This document shows positions 1 to 8,324 of a stretch of DNA of 13,194 nt, in pieces. The notes beneath the pieces were generated by a model. That model was not told the DNA's origin, did no database searches, and was given only the letters and a program-made list of their open reading frames with translations. Origin of the DNA: Chloroflexota bacterium (GTDB lineage: Bacteria > Chloroflexota > Dehalococcoidia > Lucifugimonadales > UBA3495). The first letter of the stretch is position 1, and each line of letters opens with the position of its first letter. The stretch is taken from contig JADFPM010000045.1 of assembly GCA_022562335.1 (NCBI GenBank), forward strand, positions 1 to 13,194, written 5' to 3'. The position numbers and the translations under genes were made by a program.

Positions 1-1347
1 CGGCCGGGTGATTCGGTGCCATTGTCCGGAAGCTGGGTGGAAGACATCATGCTCAAAAAAACCACGGTCATATTTGAAGCGACTACGAAACAACATTTGT
101 TGGATACCTTTCCCAGTTTGATCACCAGCTGGCGCGTTGGACTGAGGTCTTTCATGGGCGCGCCGTTGATCTACCGTGACGATGTCATCGGCGTGCTTCA
201 GGTTCAATCTAAACAGTTAGATGTGTATTCAACCAGGGAGGCAGCCCTGCTGGAGCGGGTGGCCACGCAAATATCCGGCGCCTTAGCCAACTCAGTGCTT
301 TTTAAGCGGCACCAGGAAACGGAAGCGGCGTTGATCGAGAGTGAGGCAGAGCACAGGGCCTTGCTGGAACACTCGCCCGATATCATTCTCCGCTTCGATA
401 ATCAGATGCGCCATATTTACGTGAATCCGGCCATTGAGGAATTGACGGGGCTTCCTCCTTCGGCCTTCATAGGGAAAACCCACCTAGAGTTGGGAATGCC
501 CGAAAACGTGGTGAAGAATTGGCAATCGTGTCTCGCCAAAGCCATCAAGACCGGTAACTCCGAGATCGTCAACATCGAATACCCCACCGGTTCCGGAGTC
601 AAACACTATGAATCCAGGGTGGTGCCTGAATTTGACGCCGCAGGGTCCGTTCAATCCGTGCTGGTGCTGGCCCGGGACATAACCGCCCGGCATGAAGCGG
701 AGGAGCAGATCAAGGCATCGCTGGCGGAAAAAGAACTGTTGCTTCGAGAGATCAACCACCGGGTAAAAAACAACCTGCAGATAGTCTCCAGTCTGCTTTA
801 TCTCCAGTCCCGAGACGTTCAGGACCCGCAGGCGCGGATGGTTTTCGAAGCCAGCCAAGACCGGATCAAGGCCATGGCGCTGGTTCACGAAAAGCTTTAC
901 CAATCGCCCGACCTGGCCAGGATCGACTTTGGAGATTACATCCACAGCCTGACAACAGAGCTTTACAGCTCCTACGGCCTGGGTGCATCGGGAATCGGCC
1001 TGGTCGTCGATGTCGACGGGGTGAATCTGGGGATCGACGCCGCTATACCCTGCGGCCTTATCGTCAACGAACTGGTATCCAACTCCCTGAAACATGCTTT
1101 CCCAGGGCGAGCTTTAGGCGAGATCAGTATCAAGCTCCAGACCAAGGGAGAACAACACACCATGGTGGTCAGAGACAACGGGATCGGCTTCCCGCCAGGT
1201 CTCGACATTTCCCAAGTCGATTCCCTGGGGTTGACCATAGTTAAAGCCCTGGCCACCCAACTGGGGGGCCAGGTGGCCCTGTTTTCTAACGACGGCGCAA
1301 AAATCGAGATCAACTTTCCGGCGAACCAGGTGCGGAGGGGTATTTGA
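1..1347 (+). CDS. GAF-PAS-HisKA_2 sensor histidine kinase (5' partial)
   Basis: The reading frame is open to the window edge, so the true start lies upstream; the GTG at 16 is probably internal. The visible protein begins inside a GAF domain ([18 protein letters not shown], about nt 160-215). A PAS domain follows (about nt 340-690: [12 protein letters not shown], then [12 protein letters not shown]). The transmitter is HisKA_2-type: [18 protein letters not shown] carries the phospho-accepting His at nt 757-759. A HATPase domain shows an N box ([12 protein letters not shown]), G1 (DNGIGFPPG) and G2 ([10 protein letters not shown]). No membrane segment is seen in the part present, so it is likely a cytosolic sensor; the GAF and PAS ligands are unknown. 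The HisKA_2 class often works with atypical or stand-alone response regulators. Its stop overlaps the start of the next kinase gene, so the two are translationally coupled and probably act in one phosphorelay. Confidence 0.9.
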   Translation, partial: RPGDSVPLSGSWVEDIMLKKTTVIFEATTKQHLLDTFPSLITSWRVGLRSFMGAPLIYRDDVIGVLQVQSKQLDVYSTREAALLERVATQISGALANSVLFKRHQETEAALIESEAEHRALLEHSPDIILRFDNQMRHIYVNPAIEELTGLPPSAFIGKTHLELGMPENVVKNWQSCLAKAIKTGNSEIVNIEYPTGSGVKHYESRVVPEFDAAGSVQSVLVLARDITARHEAEEQIKASLAEKELLLREINHRVKNNLQIVSSLLYLQSRDVQDPQARMVFEASQDRIKAMALVHEKLYQSPDLARIDFGDYIHSLTTELYSSYGLGASGIGLVVDVDGVNLGIDAAIPCGLIVNELVSNSLKHAFPGRALGEISIKLQTKGEQHTMVVRDNGIGFPPGLDISQVDSLGLTIVKALATQLGGQVALFSNDGAKIEINFPANQVRRGI

Positions 1348-2855
1348 TGCCTAAAGCAAGAATAGTGGTGGTGGAAGACGAGGCCATAGTGGCAATGGAT
1401 CTACGGGCTAAATTAGAAGACTTGGGTTACGCCGTTCCCGGTTCAAGCCACTCGGGTGAAGACGCGGTCAACCTGGTCTCCCTAGTCCAACCTGACCTGA
1501 TATTGATGGATATCCGCCTCAGTGGCGAGATGGATGGGATTCAGGCCGCCGGGGAGATACGCAAGACGCTGGACATACCGGTGGTGTTCCTCACCGCATA
1601 CGCCGACGAGGCGACATTGGAACGAGCTAAACAGACCGAGCCACTGGGTTACCTGCTCAAGCCAGTGGACAATAAATCGCTACAGACCGTCGTGGAACTT
1701 GCCCTGCATAAGCACGAAGTGGACCAAAAGCTAAAGGCTTCGGAACGATGGTTCTCGGCTGTATTAAATAGCGTAAGCGATGCTGTGGTGACCGGTGGCC
1801 AAGACGGATTCATCACGTATATGAACCCGGCCGCAGAGGCCTTGCTGGGGATTTCAGCTTCGGAAGCAGCTACCCTGAATATTGGATCCATTTTGGCACC
1901 TGTGGGCCGTGGAGACACGGACGAGGGGGAAGATCCGGTGTCCCAGGCATTGTTGACCAACTCGATGGTCGTGCTCTCTAACGACCAAGAAGTCATCACC
2001 GAATCCGGTAGACCCGTGCCGGTGGCCGGAACCGCCGGTCCCATCAAAAATGAAAGTCAAGGCATCGACGGCGTGGTCCTCACTTTCCGGGACATCACCC
2101 ACCGCAAGATGATAGACGCCCAGATGGCCCAAGCGGTGGAAAAAGCTCAGCAAGCCGACCGGATGAAATCCCAGTTGCTTTCCACGGTGTCCCACGAGCT
2201 ATACACGCCGCTGGCCGCCATCAAGGGTTTCGCCACCTTTTTGCTGGATAATGATGAAAAGTTGGAGCAAACAGAAAAACGGGAGTTGCTGGAAGAGATC
2301 GACGCCGCTTCAGACCGGCTGACCAACCTGATCGACCACCTGCTGGAGTTTTCCAGGATCGAGTCGGGCAATCTTTCCGTTAATCCCGTCTCCATCGCGA
2401 TTATCGACGTGATACACGGCGCACTGGCACATCTAAAAATACGGGCGCCGGGGCTAGCGGTGATCCTTGATGTTCAGTCTAACCTTCCCCAGGTTACAGT
2501 AGACCCCAAACGCCTCCGGCAGGTGCTGGACAATCTGCTGGATAATGCCCTTAAATACACGCCCGAATCAAAAACCATCTGGCTCAACGTCTCTCAGGAT
2601 TCCAGCAGGACTGACCCTATGGTCCGGGTAACCATCCGCGACAACGGGCCAGGTATCCCGGAAGACCAATTGGAGCGGGTTTTTGAGCCTTTTAAACAAT
2701 CAAACGGCCTCAACGGCCATACCACCAGGGGCTTTGGATTGGGGTTGGCAATTTGCCAGAGAATCGTTGAAGCTCACCACGGTCGAATATGGGCGGAATC
2801 ATCTCCCGGGGACGGAGCTACCCTGGTCATGACCCTTCCCATAACCAAAGACTGA
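1347..2855 (+). CDS. REC-PAS-HisKA-HATPase hybrid histidine kinase
   Basis: A 502-residue protein. The start is the ATG overlapping the previous stop (TGATG), preceded by a GGAGGGG Shine-Dalgarno at about 1334-1340; a TTG one codon earlier is less likely. Residues 1-120 form a receiver domain with E10/D11 acidic residues, phospho-acceptor Asp55 (LILMDIRLSG), Thr83 and Lys105. Residues about 130-255 form a PAS domain ending in VVLTFRDITHRK. A HisKA domain follows with His283 in SHELYTPL; the usual Arg of HELRTPL is Tyr here. The HATPase domain has LDNLLDNALKYTP, DNGPGIP and GFGLGLAICQRIVEAHHG. With an N-terminal receiver and no membrane segment, it probably accepts phosphate from the upstream HisKA_2 kinase or integrates its signal. 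It may then pass phosphate to the OmpR-type regulator that follows. The domains are clear; the partner assignments are inferred from gene order. Confidence 0.92.
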   Translation: MPKARIVVVEDEAIVAMDLRAKLEDLGYAVPGSSHSGEDAVNLVSLVQPDLILMDIRLSGEMDGIQAAGEIRKTLDIPVVFLTAYADEATLERAKQTEPLGYLLKPVDNKSLQTVVELALHKHEVDQKLKASERWFSAVLNSVSDAVVTGGQDGFITYMNPAAEALLGISASEAATLNIGSILAPVGRGDTDEGEDPVSQALLTNSMVVLSNDQEVITESGRPVPVAGTAGPIKNESQGIDGVVLTFRDITHRKMIDAQMAQAVEKAQQADRMKSQLLSTVSHELYTPLAAIKGFATFLLDNDEKLEQTEKRELLEEIDAASDRLTNLIDHLLEFSRIESGNLSVNPVSIAIIDVIHGALAHLKIRAPGLAVILDVQSNLPQVTVDPKRLRQVLDNLLDNALKYTPESKTIWLNVSQDSSRTDPMVRVTIRDNGPGIPEDQLERVFEPFKQSNGLNGHTTRGFGLGLAICQRIVEAHHGRIWAESSPGDGATLVMTLPITKD

Positions 2856-3015
2856 AATGGACGGCAACCAAGATTCAGTGAATCGGTTTCGTGGTTCAGT
2901 TTAAGGAAAACCACATCTAACTTAGGGCCGCCGGCTCTTGTAGAAGGAGGGGGGTAGTTGGGAGGACCAAGAGCAAAGGCCCTGACCGCTGGGATACGCG
3001 GACAGGGAGATGATC

Positions 3016-3708
3016 ATGATAGGCCGAAAATTCGTTGCCCAAGTCGTCGAAGACGACCCCGCCATCGCACGGCTTCTTCGCCGCATTCTGGAGTTGGACG
3101 GTTTTGAAGTCATCGTCTCTCCCGACGGCGCGACGGCGTTGGACCAGTTTGAGGATGAAACTCCCGATTTAGTGGTGCTGGATATCGGGATCCCCAAACT
3201 TTCCGGCCTGGAGGTCTGCCGCCATCTTCGTGAAAATTCCGACGTCCCTGTGATCATAGTCACGTCTTCCGGTCAGGACGGTGACGTGGTCCGAGGGCTG
3301 GAAGCCGGAGCCGACGATTACCTGTGTAAGCCCTTTAACGGAAATGTGTTGAGGGCCCGGGTACAGGCAGTACTACGCCGCAAGCGCCCGCAGGTTAAAA
3401 CCCAGAAAGACCAATTCAAGTGGAACCATCTGGTGGTGAACTTCGACAAGCGCAAAGTCACCCTCCGGGGAGAGCCCGTCCACCTGACACCCATCGAATT
3501 CAAATTGCTGAACATCCTGGTGCAATATAGCGGCAAAGTGCTTACCTCCAACTACCTCCTGACAGAGGTGTGGGGACCGGATTACGAATTCGAAAGCCAA
3601 ATACTCAGGACTCATATCAGCCGATTGCGCGGGAAAATTGAGGACACCGGCCGGAACCCCAAGCTGATCTTAACCGAACCCGCCGTTGGTTATAGCCTCA
3701 ACATTTAG
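3016..3708 (+). CDS. OmpR/PhoB-family response regulator
   Basis: A 230-residue DNA-binding response regulator. I chose the ATG at 3016 because AGGGAG at 3004-3009 sits 6 bases upstream of it; an ATG at 3010 would directly abut that motif. Residues 1-120 are a receiver domain with E12/D13/D14, phospho-acceptor Asp56 (LVVLDIGIPKLSG), Thr83 and Lys105 (LCKPF). Residues about 130-230 are a winged-helix Trans_reg_C domain, including VHLTPIEFKLLNIL and the recognition segment around LRTHISRLRGKIED, ending in VGYSLNI. It lies 160 bases after the hybrid kinase in the same direction and is followed by an intrinsic terminator, so it closes the signalling block. It is the likely phosphorylation target of the two upstream kinases. 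Its regulon cannot be told from the sequence. Confidence 0.93.
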   Translation: MIGRKFVAQVVEDDPAIARLLRRILELDGFEVIVSPDGATALDQFEDETPDLVVLDIGIPKLSGLEVCRHLRENSDVPVIIVTSSGQDGDVVRGLEAGADDYLCKPFNGNVLRARVQAVLRRKRPQVKTQKDQFKWNHLVVNFDKRKVTLRGEPVHLTPIEFKLLNILVQYSGKVLTSNYLLTEVWGPDYEFESQILRTHISRLRGKIEDTGRNPKLILTEPAVGYSLNI

Positions 3709-3786
3709 CAAGCTCGCCAACGGTTCGATATCTGACACTGATTTTGATCACGGTCAGGCGGGCGCCGGTCCCCCACCGTGTTCTCA

Positions 3787-3818
3787 GGCACCGCCTTCTG
3801 GCGGTGCCATCGTTTTTT
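3787..3818 (+). terminator. Intrinsic terminator after the response regulator
   Basis: A perfect 9-bp stem, GGCACCGCC (3787-3795) and GGCGGTGCC (3800-3808), closes a TTCT loop. ATCG and six T residues (3813-3818) follow. This is a classical rho-independent terminator on the + strand, 78 bases after the response regulator stop. It separates that transcript from the sigma-factor gene. Confidence 0.88.
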
Positions 3819-3956
3819 ACCAACTCTCTTGATTCAAGCCGGGGTCGAATCGTGACGCGGCTGTTACACCGGAATGCTGGTCTGTCACACATCCGCCATG
3901 GCCGATTCACTAATATCACAGGGTAAAACCCAAATTGCCGAACTCCGCTGGGTCAG

Positions 3957-4832
3957 ATGAAAACACCGCCAGCCACAAAGCATATTCCAGGGGCCAAGGT
4001 GAACACATTGTTGGCAGCATATCTCAAACCGGGAACCACCGTTTTGCCCGAGGAACCAACCGCCGCATCGGAAAAACCATATGCGAGAAATAAAGTGGCA
4101 CCTGAACGTCTTTCGGCAGGTGACGATGACATATCCCGGCGGGAGCGCCTGGTGGTCGGCCATATGCCATTGGTCCGCCGCTTGGCGGCCAAGTTTAGAC
4201 ACTCGGGAGAGCCGTTGGAAGACCTGATCCAGGTGGGAAATCTCGGTTTGGTGAAGGCAGCTCAAAAGTTCGATGTAGACAGGGGAACGACTTTCGCCTC
4301 ATTCGCCGTGCCGGTGATCGTAGGAGAGATAAAAAACTATTTCAGGGACCACGGGTGGTCGGTGAAAATACCCAGAAAGCTGCAAACCCACAAAAGGGTG
4401 GTGACCAAAGCGGCAGATATCCTGACCCAAAACCTGGGCAGGTCTCCCACCGTGGCAGAAATAGCCCAGTTAACCGGCATTTCGCTTGACGAGGTGCACC
4501 AGACCTTCGAACTAGACGGGATGGGCAAACCCATGTCGTTGGACCTGGAATACGAACCAGGCGAAGGCGGAGACAACACGACTTTGATGGATTATCTGGG
4601 ATCGGTAGACCCCGATATTGAGAATCTGGCCGACGTTTTGGACCTGACCAACCATATAGGCAGCCTCAATCAACAGGAGAAAATGACCTTGTATCTACGC
4701 TACCACAATGGCCTTTCCCAATCCGAGGCCGCAGCCCTGATGGGGGTTTCCCAGATGCAGGTTTCCCGGCTGCAACGCAACGCCCTGGGCAAACTAAGAG
4801 ACACCCTCCAGGGACAGGCCGTAACTTGCTAA
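3957..4832 (+). CDS. SigB/SigF-family RNA polymerase sigma factor
   Basis: A 291-residue group 3 sigma-70 factor. Residues 1-55 form a low-complexity leader with no recognised domain. Region 2 (about 60-135) contains RERLVVGHMPLVRRLAAKF, the core-binding LEDLIQVGNLGLVKAAQKFD and the -10-recognition segment FASFAVPVIVGEIKNYFRD. Region 3 (about 140-195) has GRSPTVAEIAQLTG. Region 4 (about 240-285) ends in a helix-turn-helix, LSQSEAAALMGVSQMQVSRL. Sigma factors of this family direct general-stress or developmental regulons and are usually held by an anti-sigma kinase (RsbW/SpoIIAB). No such gene lies next to it here, so control may be encoded elsewhere or act through the neighbouring kinases. 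The ATG at 3957 lacks a clear Shine-Dalgarno, so the start is uncertain; ATG codons or alternative starts inside the leader are possible. Confidence 0.9.
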   Translation: MKTPPATKHIPGAKVNTLLAAYLKPGTTVLPEEPTAASEKPYARNKVAPERLSAGDDDISRRERLVVGHMPLVRRLAAKFRHSGEPLEDLIQVGNLGLVKAAQKFDVDRGTTFASFAVPVIVGEIKNYFRDHGWSVKIPRKLQTHKRVVTKAADILTQNLGRSPTVAEIAQLTGISLDEVHQTFELDGMGKPMSLDLEYEPGEGGDNTTLMDYLGSVDPDIENLADVLDLTNHIGSLNQQEKMTLYLRYHNGLSQSEAAALMGVSQMQVSRLQRNALGKLRDTLQGQAVTC

Positions 4833-5003
4833 GGTAACATCGGCAGGTCTGAAACCCAATCCCCCCTTATAGACCGCCCTCCCCTGCCGCAGCGCCCCAG
4901 TTGGGGATCTCCACACCGCCTGTTTGAGCCTCCTACGACGGCCGCGGAACCCACTCCCCGCCAACTCCGCATTGCATCTCCACCAAGTCTGGCCAGCACA
5001 CAC

Positions 5004-5041
5004 CTCCATGGGGTAAACCAGCGCCGGTTGACCCCATGGAG
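5004..5041. promoter_or_regulatory. Long inverted repeat, candidate operator upstream of the alcohol dehydrogenase
   Basis: Arms CTCCATGGGGT (5004-5014) and ACCCCATGGAG (5031-5041) are perfect 11-bp complements. Inside them, AACC (5016-5019) pairs with GGTT (5026-5029) around a 6-base loop, with one A/G mismatch between the two blocks. There is no T-tract after it, so it is not a standard terminator. It covers the proposed -35 hexamer and part of the spacer of the dehydrogenase promoter, where a repressor binding site would be expected. Which protein binds is unknown. Confidence 0.55.
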
Positions 5042-5056
5042 CGGCGATGCTACAGT
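5028..5056 (+). promoter_or_regulatory. Promoter candidate for the alcohol dehydrogenase gene
   Basis: TTGACC (5028-5033) and TACAGT (5051-5056) are separated by exactly 17 bases. They match the sigma70 hexamers at 5 of 6 and 4 of 6 positions. Transcription would begin near 5063, about 75 bases before the chosen ATG. The -35 box lies inside the inverted repeat at 5004-5041. Confidence 0.5.
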
Positions 5057-5136
5057 CACGCCAAACCCTGACCACGCTTTCCCGGGCGGCGTACCGGGCC
5101 CGGTTTAGGCACGGATTCAGACCATTGAGGTGGGTT

Positions 5137-6219
5137 ATGAAAGCCGCGGTGCTAAGGGAAGTAGACCGGCCGCTGGAAATCGAGGAAGTCCAACTTGACG
5201 ATCCCGGCCCCCGGGAAGTGCTGATTCGCACCGGCGCCACCGGTGTCTGCCACAGCGACCTGCATTTCATTGAAGGTAAATACAGCATCGTCATGCCGGC
5301 GGTACTGGGGCATGAAGCCGCAGGCACCGTGGAGGCGGTGGGTAGCCAGGTGACCTACCTGAGGCCCGGCGACACGGTTATAACCTGTCTATCGGTCTTC
5401 TGCGGCCATTGCGACCGGTGTCTCAGCGGCCGTCCCAACCTTTGCCATCGGGAAGACGTGGTGCGCGGTCCCAACGAAGCCTCCCGGCTCCGGCAAGGAG
5501 ACACTCCCATCACGCAGATGGCCCAGATCTCATCCTTCGCCGAGCAGATGCTGGTCCACGAAAACGCCACGGTAAAGGTACGTGACGACGTTCCCTTTGA
5601 GCAACTGGCGCTGATCGGCTGCGGGGTGACCACCGGTGTGGGCGCGGCGTTGAACACGGCCAAAGTAGAACCGGGAAGCACGGTGGCGGTGATCGGTTGC
5701 GGCGGGGTGGGCCTGAGCGTCATCCAAGGTGCGATCCTTGCCGGGGCATTGCGGGTGATCGCCATCGACTCGGTGGAGACCAAACTGACCATGGCCAGGG
5801 AATTTGGCGCCACCGACGTGATCGACGCTTCCAGCGGCGACGTGGTGAAAAAGATCCGCGACCTGACCAACGGAGGTGTCGACTATTCCTTTGAGGCCAT
5901 CGGCAAGAAAGAAACCGCCGAACAGGCGTTTGACATGCTTACCGCAGGCGGCACGGCCACCATCATAGGAATGATACCCCAGGGCGTAAAAATCGAACTG
6001 GACGGTGCTTCGTTTCTGCGTGAGCGCAAGATACAGGGCAGCAGCATGGGATCCAACCGTTTCCGGATCGACATGCCCCGCTACATCGAATTCTACCTGC
6101 AGGGACGGCTCAAGCTGGACCAGATGGTTTCCCAGCGCATGAAATTGGAGCAGGTCAACGAAGCATTCGAGGATATGAAACAAGGCAACGTGGCCCGCAC
6201 CGTCATCACGTTTAGTTAG
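5137..6219 (+). CDS. Zinc-dependent alcohol dehydrogenase, MDR superfamily
   Basis: A 360-residue medium-chain dehydrogenase. The start is the ATG at 5137 (MKAAVLREVDRP), typical for the family and preceded by GAGGTG at about 5127-5132; an in-frame ATG at 5047 would add 30 atypical residues and overlaps the promoter. Catalytic zinc ligands are Cys38 (GVCHSD), His59 (GHE) and probably Cys162. The structural zinc site is Cys89/92/95/103 (CGHCDRC, then NLC). The Rossmann motif GCGGVG is at 187-192, with Asp211 at the end of the second strand favouring NAD over NADP. It likely oxidises an alcohol, or reduces an aldehyde, with NAD(H) in the cytosol. The closest architecture is class III-like or aryl-alcohol dehydrogenase, but the substrate cannot be set from sequence. 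It converges on the oxidoreductase gene at 6258 with only 38 bases between and no clear terminator. Confidence 0.93.
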   Translation: MKAAVLREVDRPLEIEEVQLDDPGPREVLIRTGATGVCHSDLHFIEGKYSIVMPAVLGHEAAGTVEAVGSQVTYLRPGDTVITCLSVFCGHCDRCLSGRPNLCHREDVVRGPNEASRLRQGDTPITQMAQISSFAEQMLVHENATVKVRDDVPFEQLALIGCGVTTGVGAALNTAKVEPGSTVAVIGCGGVGLSVIQGAILAGALRVIAIDSVETKLTMAREFGATDVIDASSGDVVKKIRDLTNGGVDYSFEAIGKKETAEQAFDMLTAGGTATIIGMIPQGVKIELDGASFLRERKIQGSSMGSNRFRIDMPRYIEFYLQGRLKLDQMVSQRMKLEQVNEAFEDMKQGNVARTVITFS

Positions 6220-6257
6220 GAGGTGCCCCGCCGATCCCCGTCGAAGCACACCTATGA

Positions 6258-7139
6258 CTAACCGGCCACTTCCTTGACCGTTTCCAGGAATTGGGTTATG
6301 GCCCTCAAGTGGTCTTGCAGGCCGGCCAGGCCTCCTCGCCGGGTCTCCACCACCAGGTGGGTGGCGCCCAGTTCTTCCCAGGCCTTGGCCTCTCCCAGCC
6401 AATCTTCCGGCTGTTTACCGGCGATCCTGATGCGGCCTTCCAAGCCCAGTTCCGCCGGGTCACGGCCCGCTTCCCGCATGTATCCCCTGACCTTTTCCAG
6501 CATACCGGACCCTTCTTTGTCGGGCGAGAAGTTGGGGCACCAACCGTCGGCTAAACGGGCGATACGGCGCAAAACCACGGTGCTGCTGCCTCCACCCAGC
6601 CAGATGGGAATGGGGCGTTGTACCGGCAGTGGGTTCAACCCGGCGTTGGTGACCCGATGCCAACGGCCTTCAAAGTTCACCACTTCCTCAGACCACAGCG
6701 CCCGGAGCAGCGCTATCTGCTCGGCGCTCCTCCGGCCCCGGTTATGAAAGTCCTGGCCCAGGGCCTCGTATTCCACTTCGTTCCAGCCAACGCCGATGCC
6801 CAACCGCAGCCTCCCGCCGCTGAGCACGTCCACCTCGGCCGCCTGTTTGGCCACCAGGACCGTCTGCCTTTGGGGCAGGATCAATATTCCCGTGGCCAAG
6901 CCCACGTTCTCGGTGATGGCCGCCATATATCCCATCATGGTCATGGGCTCGTGGACCACGCTCTGGTGGCTATAGGATTGGAGCGACGGGTGTTTATGGT
7001 GACTGGGGTCGGCGCCCAAAACGTGGTCGGCGATGAAAATGTGGGCATATCCCAGTCCCTCGGCGGTCTGAGCGAATTCTTTTATCTCACCGGGGTCGGG
7101 GCCGATCTCTGTCTGGGGGAATATCGCTCCAATCTTCAC
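6258..7139 (-). CDS. LLM-class F420-dependent oxidoreductase (luciferase-like)
   Basis: A 293-residue luciferase-like (TIM-barrel) monooxygenase or dehydrogenase. It begins MKIGAIFPQTEIGPDPGEIK and carries the family hallmarks EGLGYAHIFIADHV, VGLATGILILPQRQTVLVAKQAAEVD and GGRLRLGIGVGWNEVEYEALG. The pattern resembles the F420-dependent TIGR03619 group, so F420 rather than FMN is the more likely cofactor. The start is GTG at 7139, with AGGAG 7 bases upstream. The protein is cytosolic, without a signal peptide. The substrate is unknown; members of this superfamily attack ketones, sulfonates, amines and other small organics. It lies 100 bases downstream of another luciferase-like gene on the same strand, and no terminator is seen between, so the two may be co-transcribed. 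The two proteins differ clearly in length and sequence, so they are not a recent tandem duplication. Confidence 0.92.
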   Translation of the reverse strand: MKIGAIFPQTEIGPDPGEIKEFAQTAEGLGYAHIFIADHVLGADPSHHKHPSLQSYSHQSVVHEPMTMMGYMAAITENVGLATGILILPQRQTVLVAKQAAEVDVLSGGRLRLGIGVGWNEVEYEALGQDFHNRGRRSAEQIALLRALWSEEVVNFEGRWHRVTNAGLNPLPVQRPIPIWLGGGSSTVVLRRIARLADGWCPNFSPDKEGSGMLEKVRGYMREAGRDPAELGLEGRIRIAGKQPEDWLGEAKAWEELGATHLVVETRRGGLAGLQDHLRAITQFLETVKEVAG

Positions 7140-7239
7140 TTAGACACTCCTATCTAATCCAAGGGCTCTGGCGCGGTTCTGCATGACACCCGCTTGGGCC
7201 CAACTGCCACGTTCACGAAAATTTAGGCGGGCCTGATGA

Positions 7240-8253
7240 TCATAGCCCGTGAACCGCCGGCAACACTTCCCTGCCAACCAGTTCTATATGCTCCATCACG
7301 TCCCTTTGGGGCATGTCGGGGTAAAACAGCCGGAGGGCCACTTGGGTGAAGCCCATTTCCCGGTAACCGGCGATCTGCTCGATGCACTCTTGGGGGCTGC
7401 CCACGATGAATGTGTCATCCATCAATGTCTCCAGATCGCCGGTCATCTTTTGGGTCAGCTCCGGGTCGGTCCCTTGAAAGCCGTGGGAATCGTATTCCCG
7501 GTACTTGCGCTCAAATCCCCAACTGGCCTTCTCCAGGGCTTTCTCGCGGCTTGGCGCGCAGAAGAACTCCCGGACAATCACCATATCTTCCGGAATGGGA
7601 TGGCCGTTTTCGGCCAGGGTCTCATGGTACAGCTCTATCTGGTTTCGGATGGTGGACTGGGGTTGCGCCGGTCCGATGAACAGGGTGTGGCCTTCCCTTC
7701 CCACCCTTCGGATGGCGGGATCGCTCATCGCCGCCAGCCAGATCTTCGGGTGGGGCTTCTGGTAGGGTTGGGCCGTGGGCTTGGCTCCGGTGACGTGAAA
7801 AAATCGCCCATGGTGGGTGACTTCATCCTCGGTCCACAGGCGGATCATAAGTTCCAATGCCTCGGTCGCGCGCCCGCCCCTTTCCGACATGCGGGTGCCG
7901 AAGGCTTCGCACTCTTCCGGCCGGTATCCCAAGCCCAGGCCCAAGATCAACCGGCCTTCGCTTATGTGGTCCAGGGTAGCAACCTGCTCGGCCACGTCCA
8001 CCGGATTCAGCAGGGGCAACAGAAGCACCGAGGTGGCCAGTTTCATATTCCCAGCTTCCGCGGCCAGACGGGCCAATACCGGCCAGGGCTGAAAGTGCTG
8101 AAAGGGGTGAATCAAATAGTGGTGGGCCCAGCAGTAGGTATCGAATCCCGCGTCGCGGGCTGCCCGGAATTGCTCCAGGTGGCCTTGCCACTGCTCCTGC
8201 AAGCCCATCGCTCCCCTGAGCACCACCTGGCCGACCTGATAACCTACCTCCAT
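7240..8253 (-). CDS. LLM-class flavin-dependent oxidoreductase (luciferase-like)
   Basis: A 337-residue bacterial luciferase-like monooxygenase. Visible hallmarks are ARDAGFDTYCWAHHYL near the N-terminus, MKLATSVLLLPLLNPVDVAEQ, SEGRLILGLGLGYRPEECEAFG and KPHPKIWLAAMSDPAIRRVGREG. The C-terminal part has VGSPQECIEQIAGYREMGFTQ, the segment that usually closes the barrel and lines the flavin site. A reduced flavin (FMNH2) or F420 cofactor is expected; the sequence alone does not decide. The ATG at 8253 is preceded by GGGGG about 7 bases upstream, and a promoter candidate lies at 8296-8324. The product is cytosolic and its substrate unknown. Downstream on the same strand lies the shorter F420-type gene at 6258-7139. 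Confidence 0.92.
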   Translation of the reverse strand: MEVGYQVGQVVLRGAMGLQEQWQGHLEQFRAARDAGFDTYCWAHHYLIHPFQHFQPWPVLARLAAEAGNMKLATSVLLLPLLNPVDVAEQVATLDHISEGRLILGLGLGYRPEECEAFGTRMSERGGRATEALELMIRLWTEDEVTHHGRFFHVTGAKPTAQPYQKPHPKIWLAAMSDPAIRRVGREGHTLFIGPAQPQSTIRNQIELYHETLAENGHPIPEDMVIVREFFCAPSREKALEKASWGFERKYREYDSHGFQGTDPELTQKMTGDLETLMDDTFIVGSPQECIEQIAGYREMGFTQVALRLFYPDMPQRDVMEHIELVGREVLPAVHGL

Positions 8254-8295
8254 GCCAATCCCCCGTTCAACTTTTCAATAAATCTCAAGCGTCTA

Positions 8296-8324
8296 AGTAT
8301 AAAAGGGTTTCGCCGCTAGGATAA
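8296..8324 (-). promoter_or_regulatory. Promoter candidate for the oxidoreductase gene at 8253
   Basis: On the - strand, TATACT (8301-8296) matches the -10 hexamer at 5 of 6 positions. TTATCC (8324-8319), a weak -35 with 3 of 6 matches, lies 17 bases upstream. The start codon is about 43 bases after the -10. The location fits, but the weak -35 keeps confidence low. Confidence 0.35.

Larger units (their letters stand above)
4833..5136. other. Intergenic region between sigma factor and alcohol dehydrogenase
   Basis: This 304-base stretch has no convincing gene. Its first 170 bases are C-rich on the + strand and show no strong terminator for the sigma-factor gene. Its last 130 bases hold a promoter candidate (5028-5056) and a long inverted repeat (5004-5041), described separately. 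A frame open upstream of the dehydrogenase from an ATG at 5047 is unlikely to be translated because it begins inside the spacer of that promoter. Confidence 0.6.

Noticed and set aside
484..1095. Open frame of 203 codons on the - strand
   Set aside because: It is antisense to the sensor kinase's PAS and HisKA_2 domains, with no motif of its own.
2891..2914. GTGGTT/AACCAC hairpin after the hybrid kinase as a terminator
   Set aside because: The stem has only 6 bp with a 12-base loop and no T-run; too weak to call.
5047..5136. 30-codon N-terminal extension of the alcohol dehydrogenase from ATG 5047
   Set aside because: The extension is atypical for MDR proteins, lacks a Shine-Dalgarno and overlaps the promoter; ATG 5137 has GAGGTG and the family-typical MKAAV start.
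5530..6402. Open frame of 290 codons on the - strand
   Set aside because: It covers the alcohol dehydrogenase antisense and the convergent junction, and shows no domain.
7249..8319. Long open frame of 356 codons on the + strand
   Set aside because: It is antisense to the luciferase-like gene at 7240-8253, which has clear family motifs; the + frame has none.
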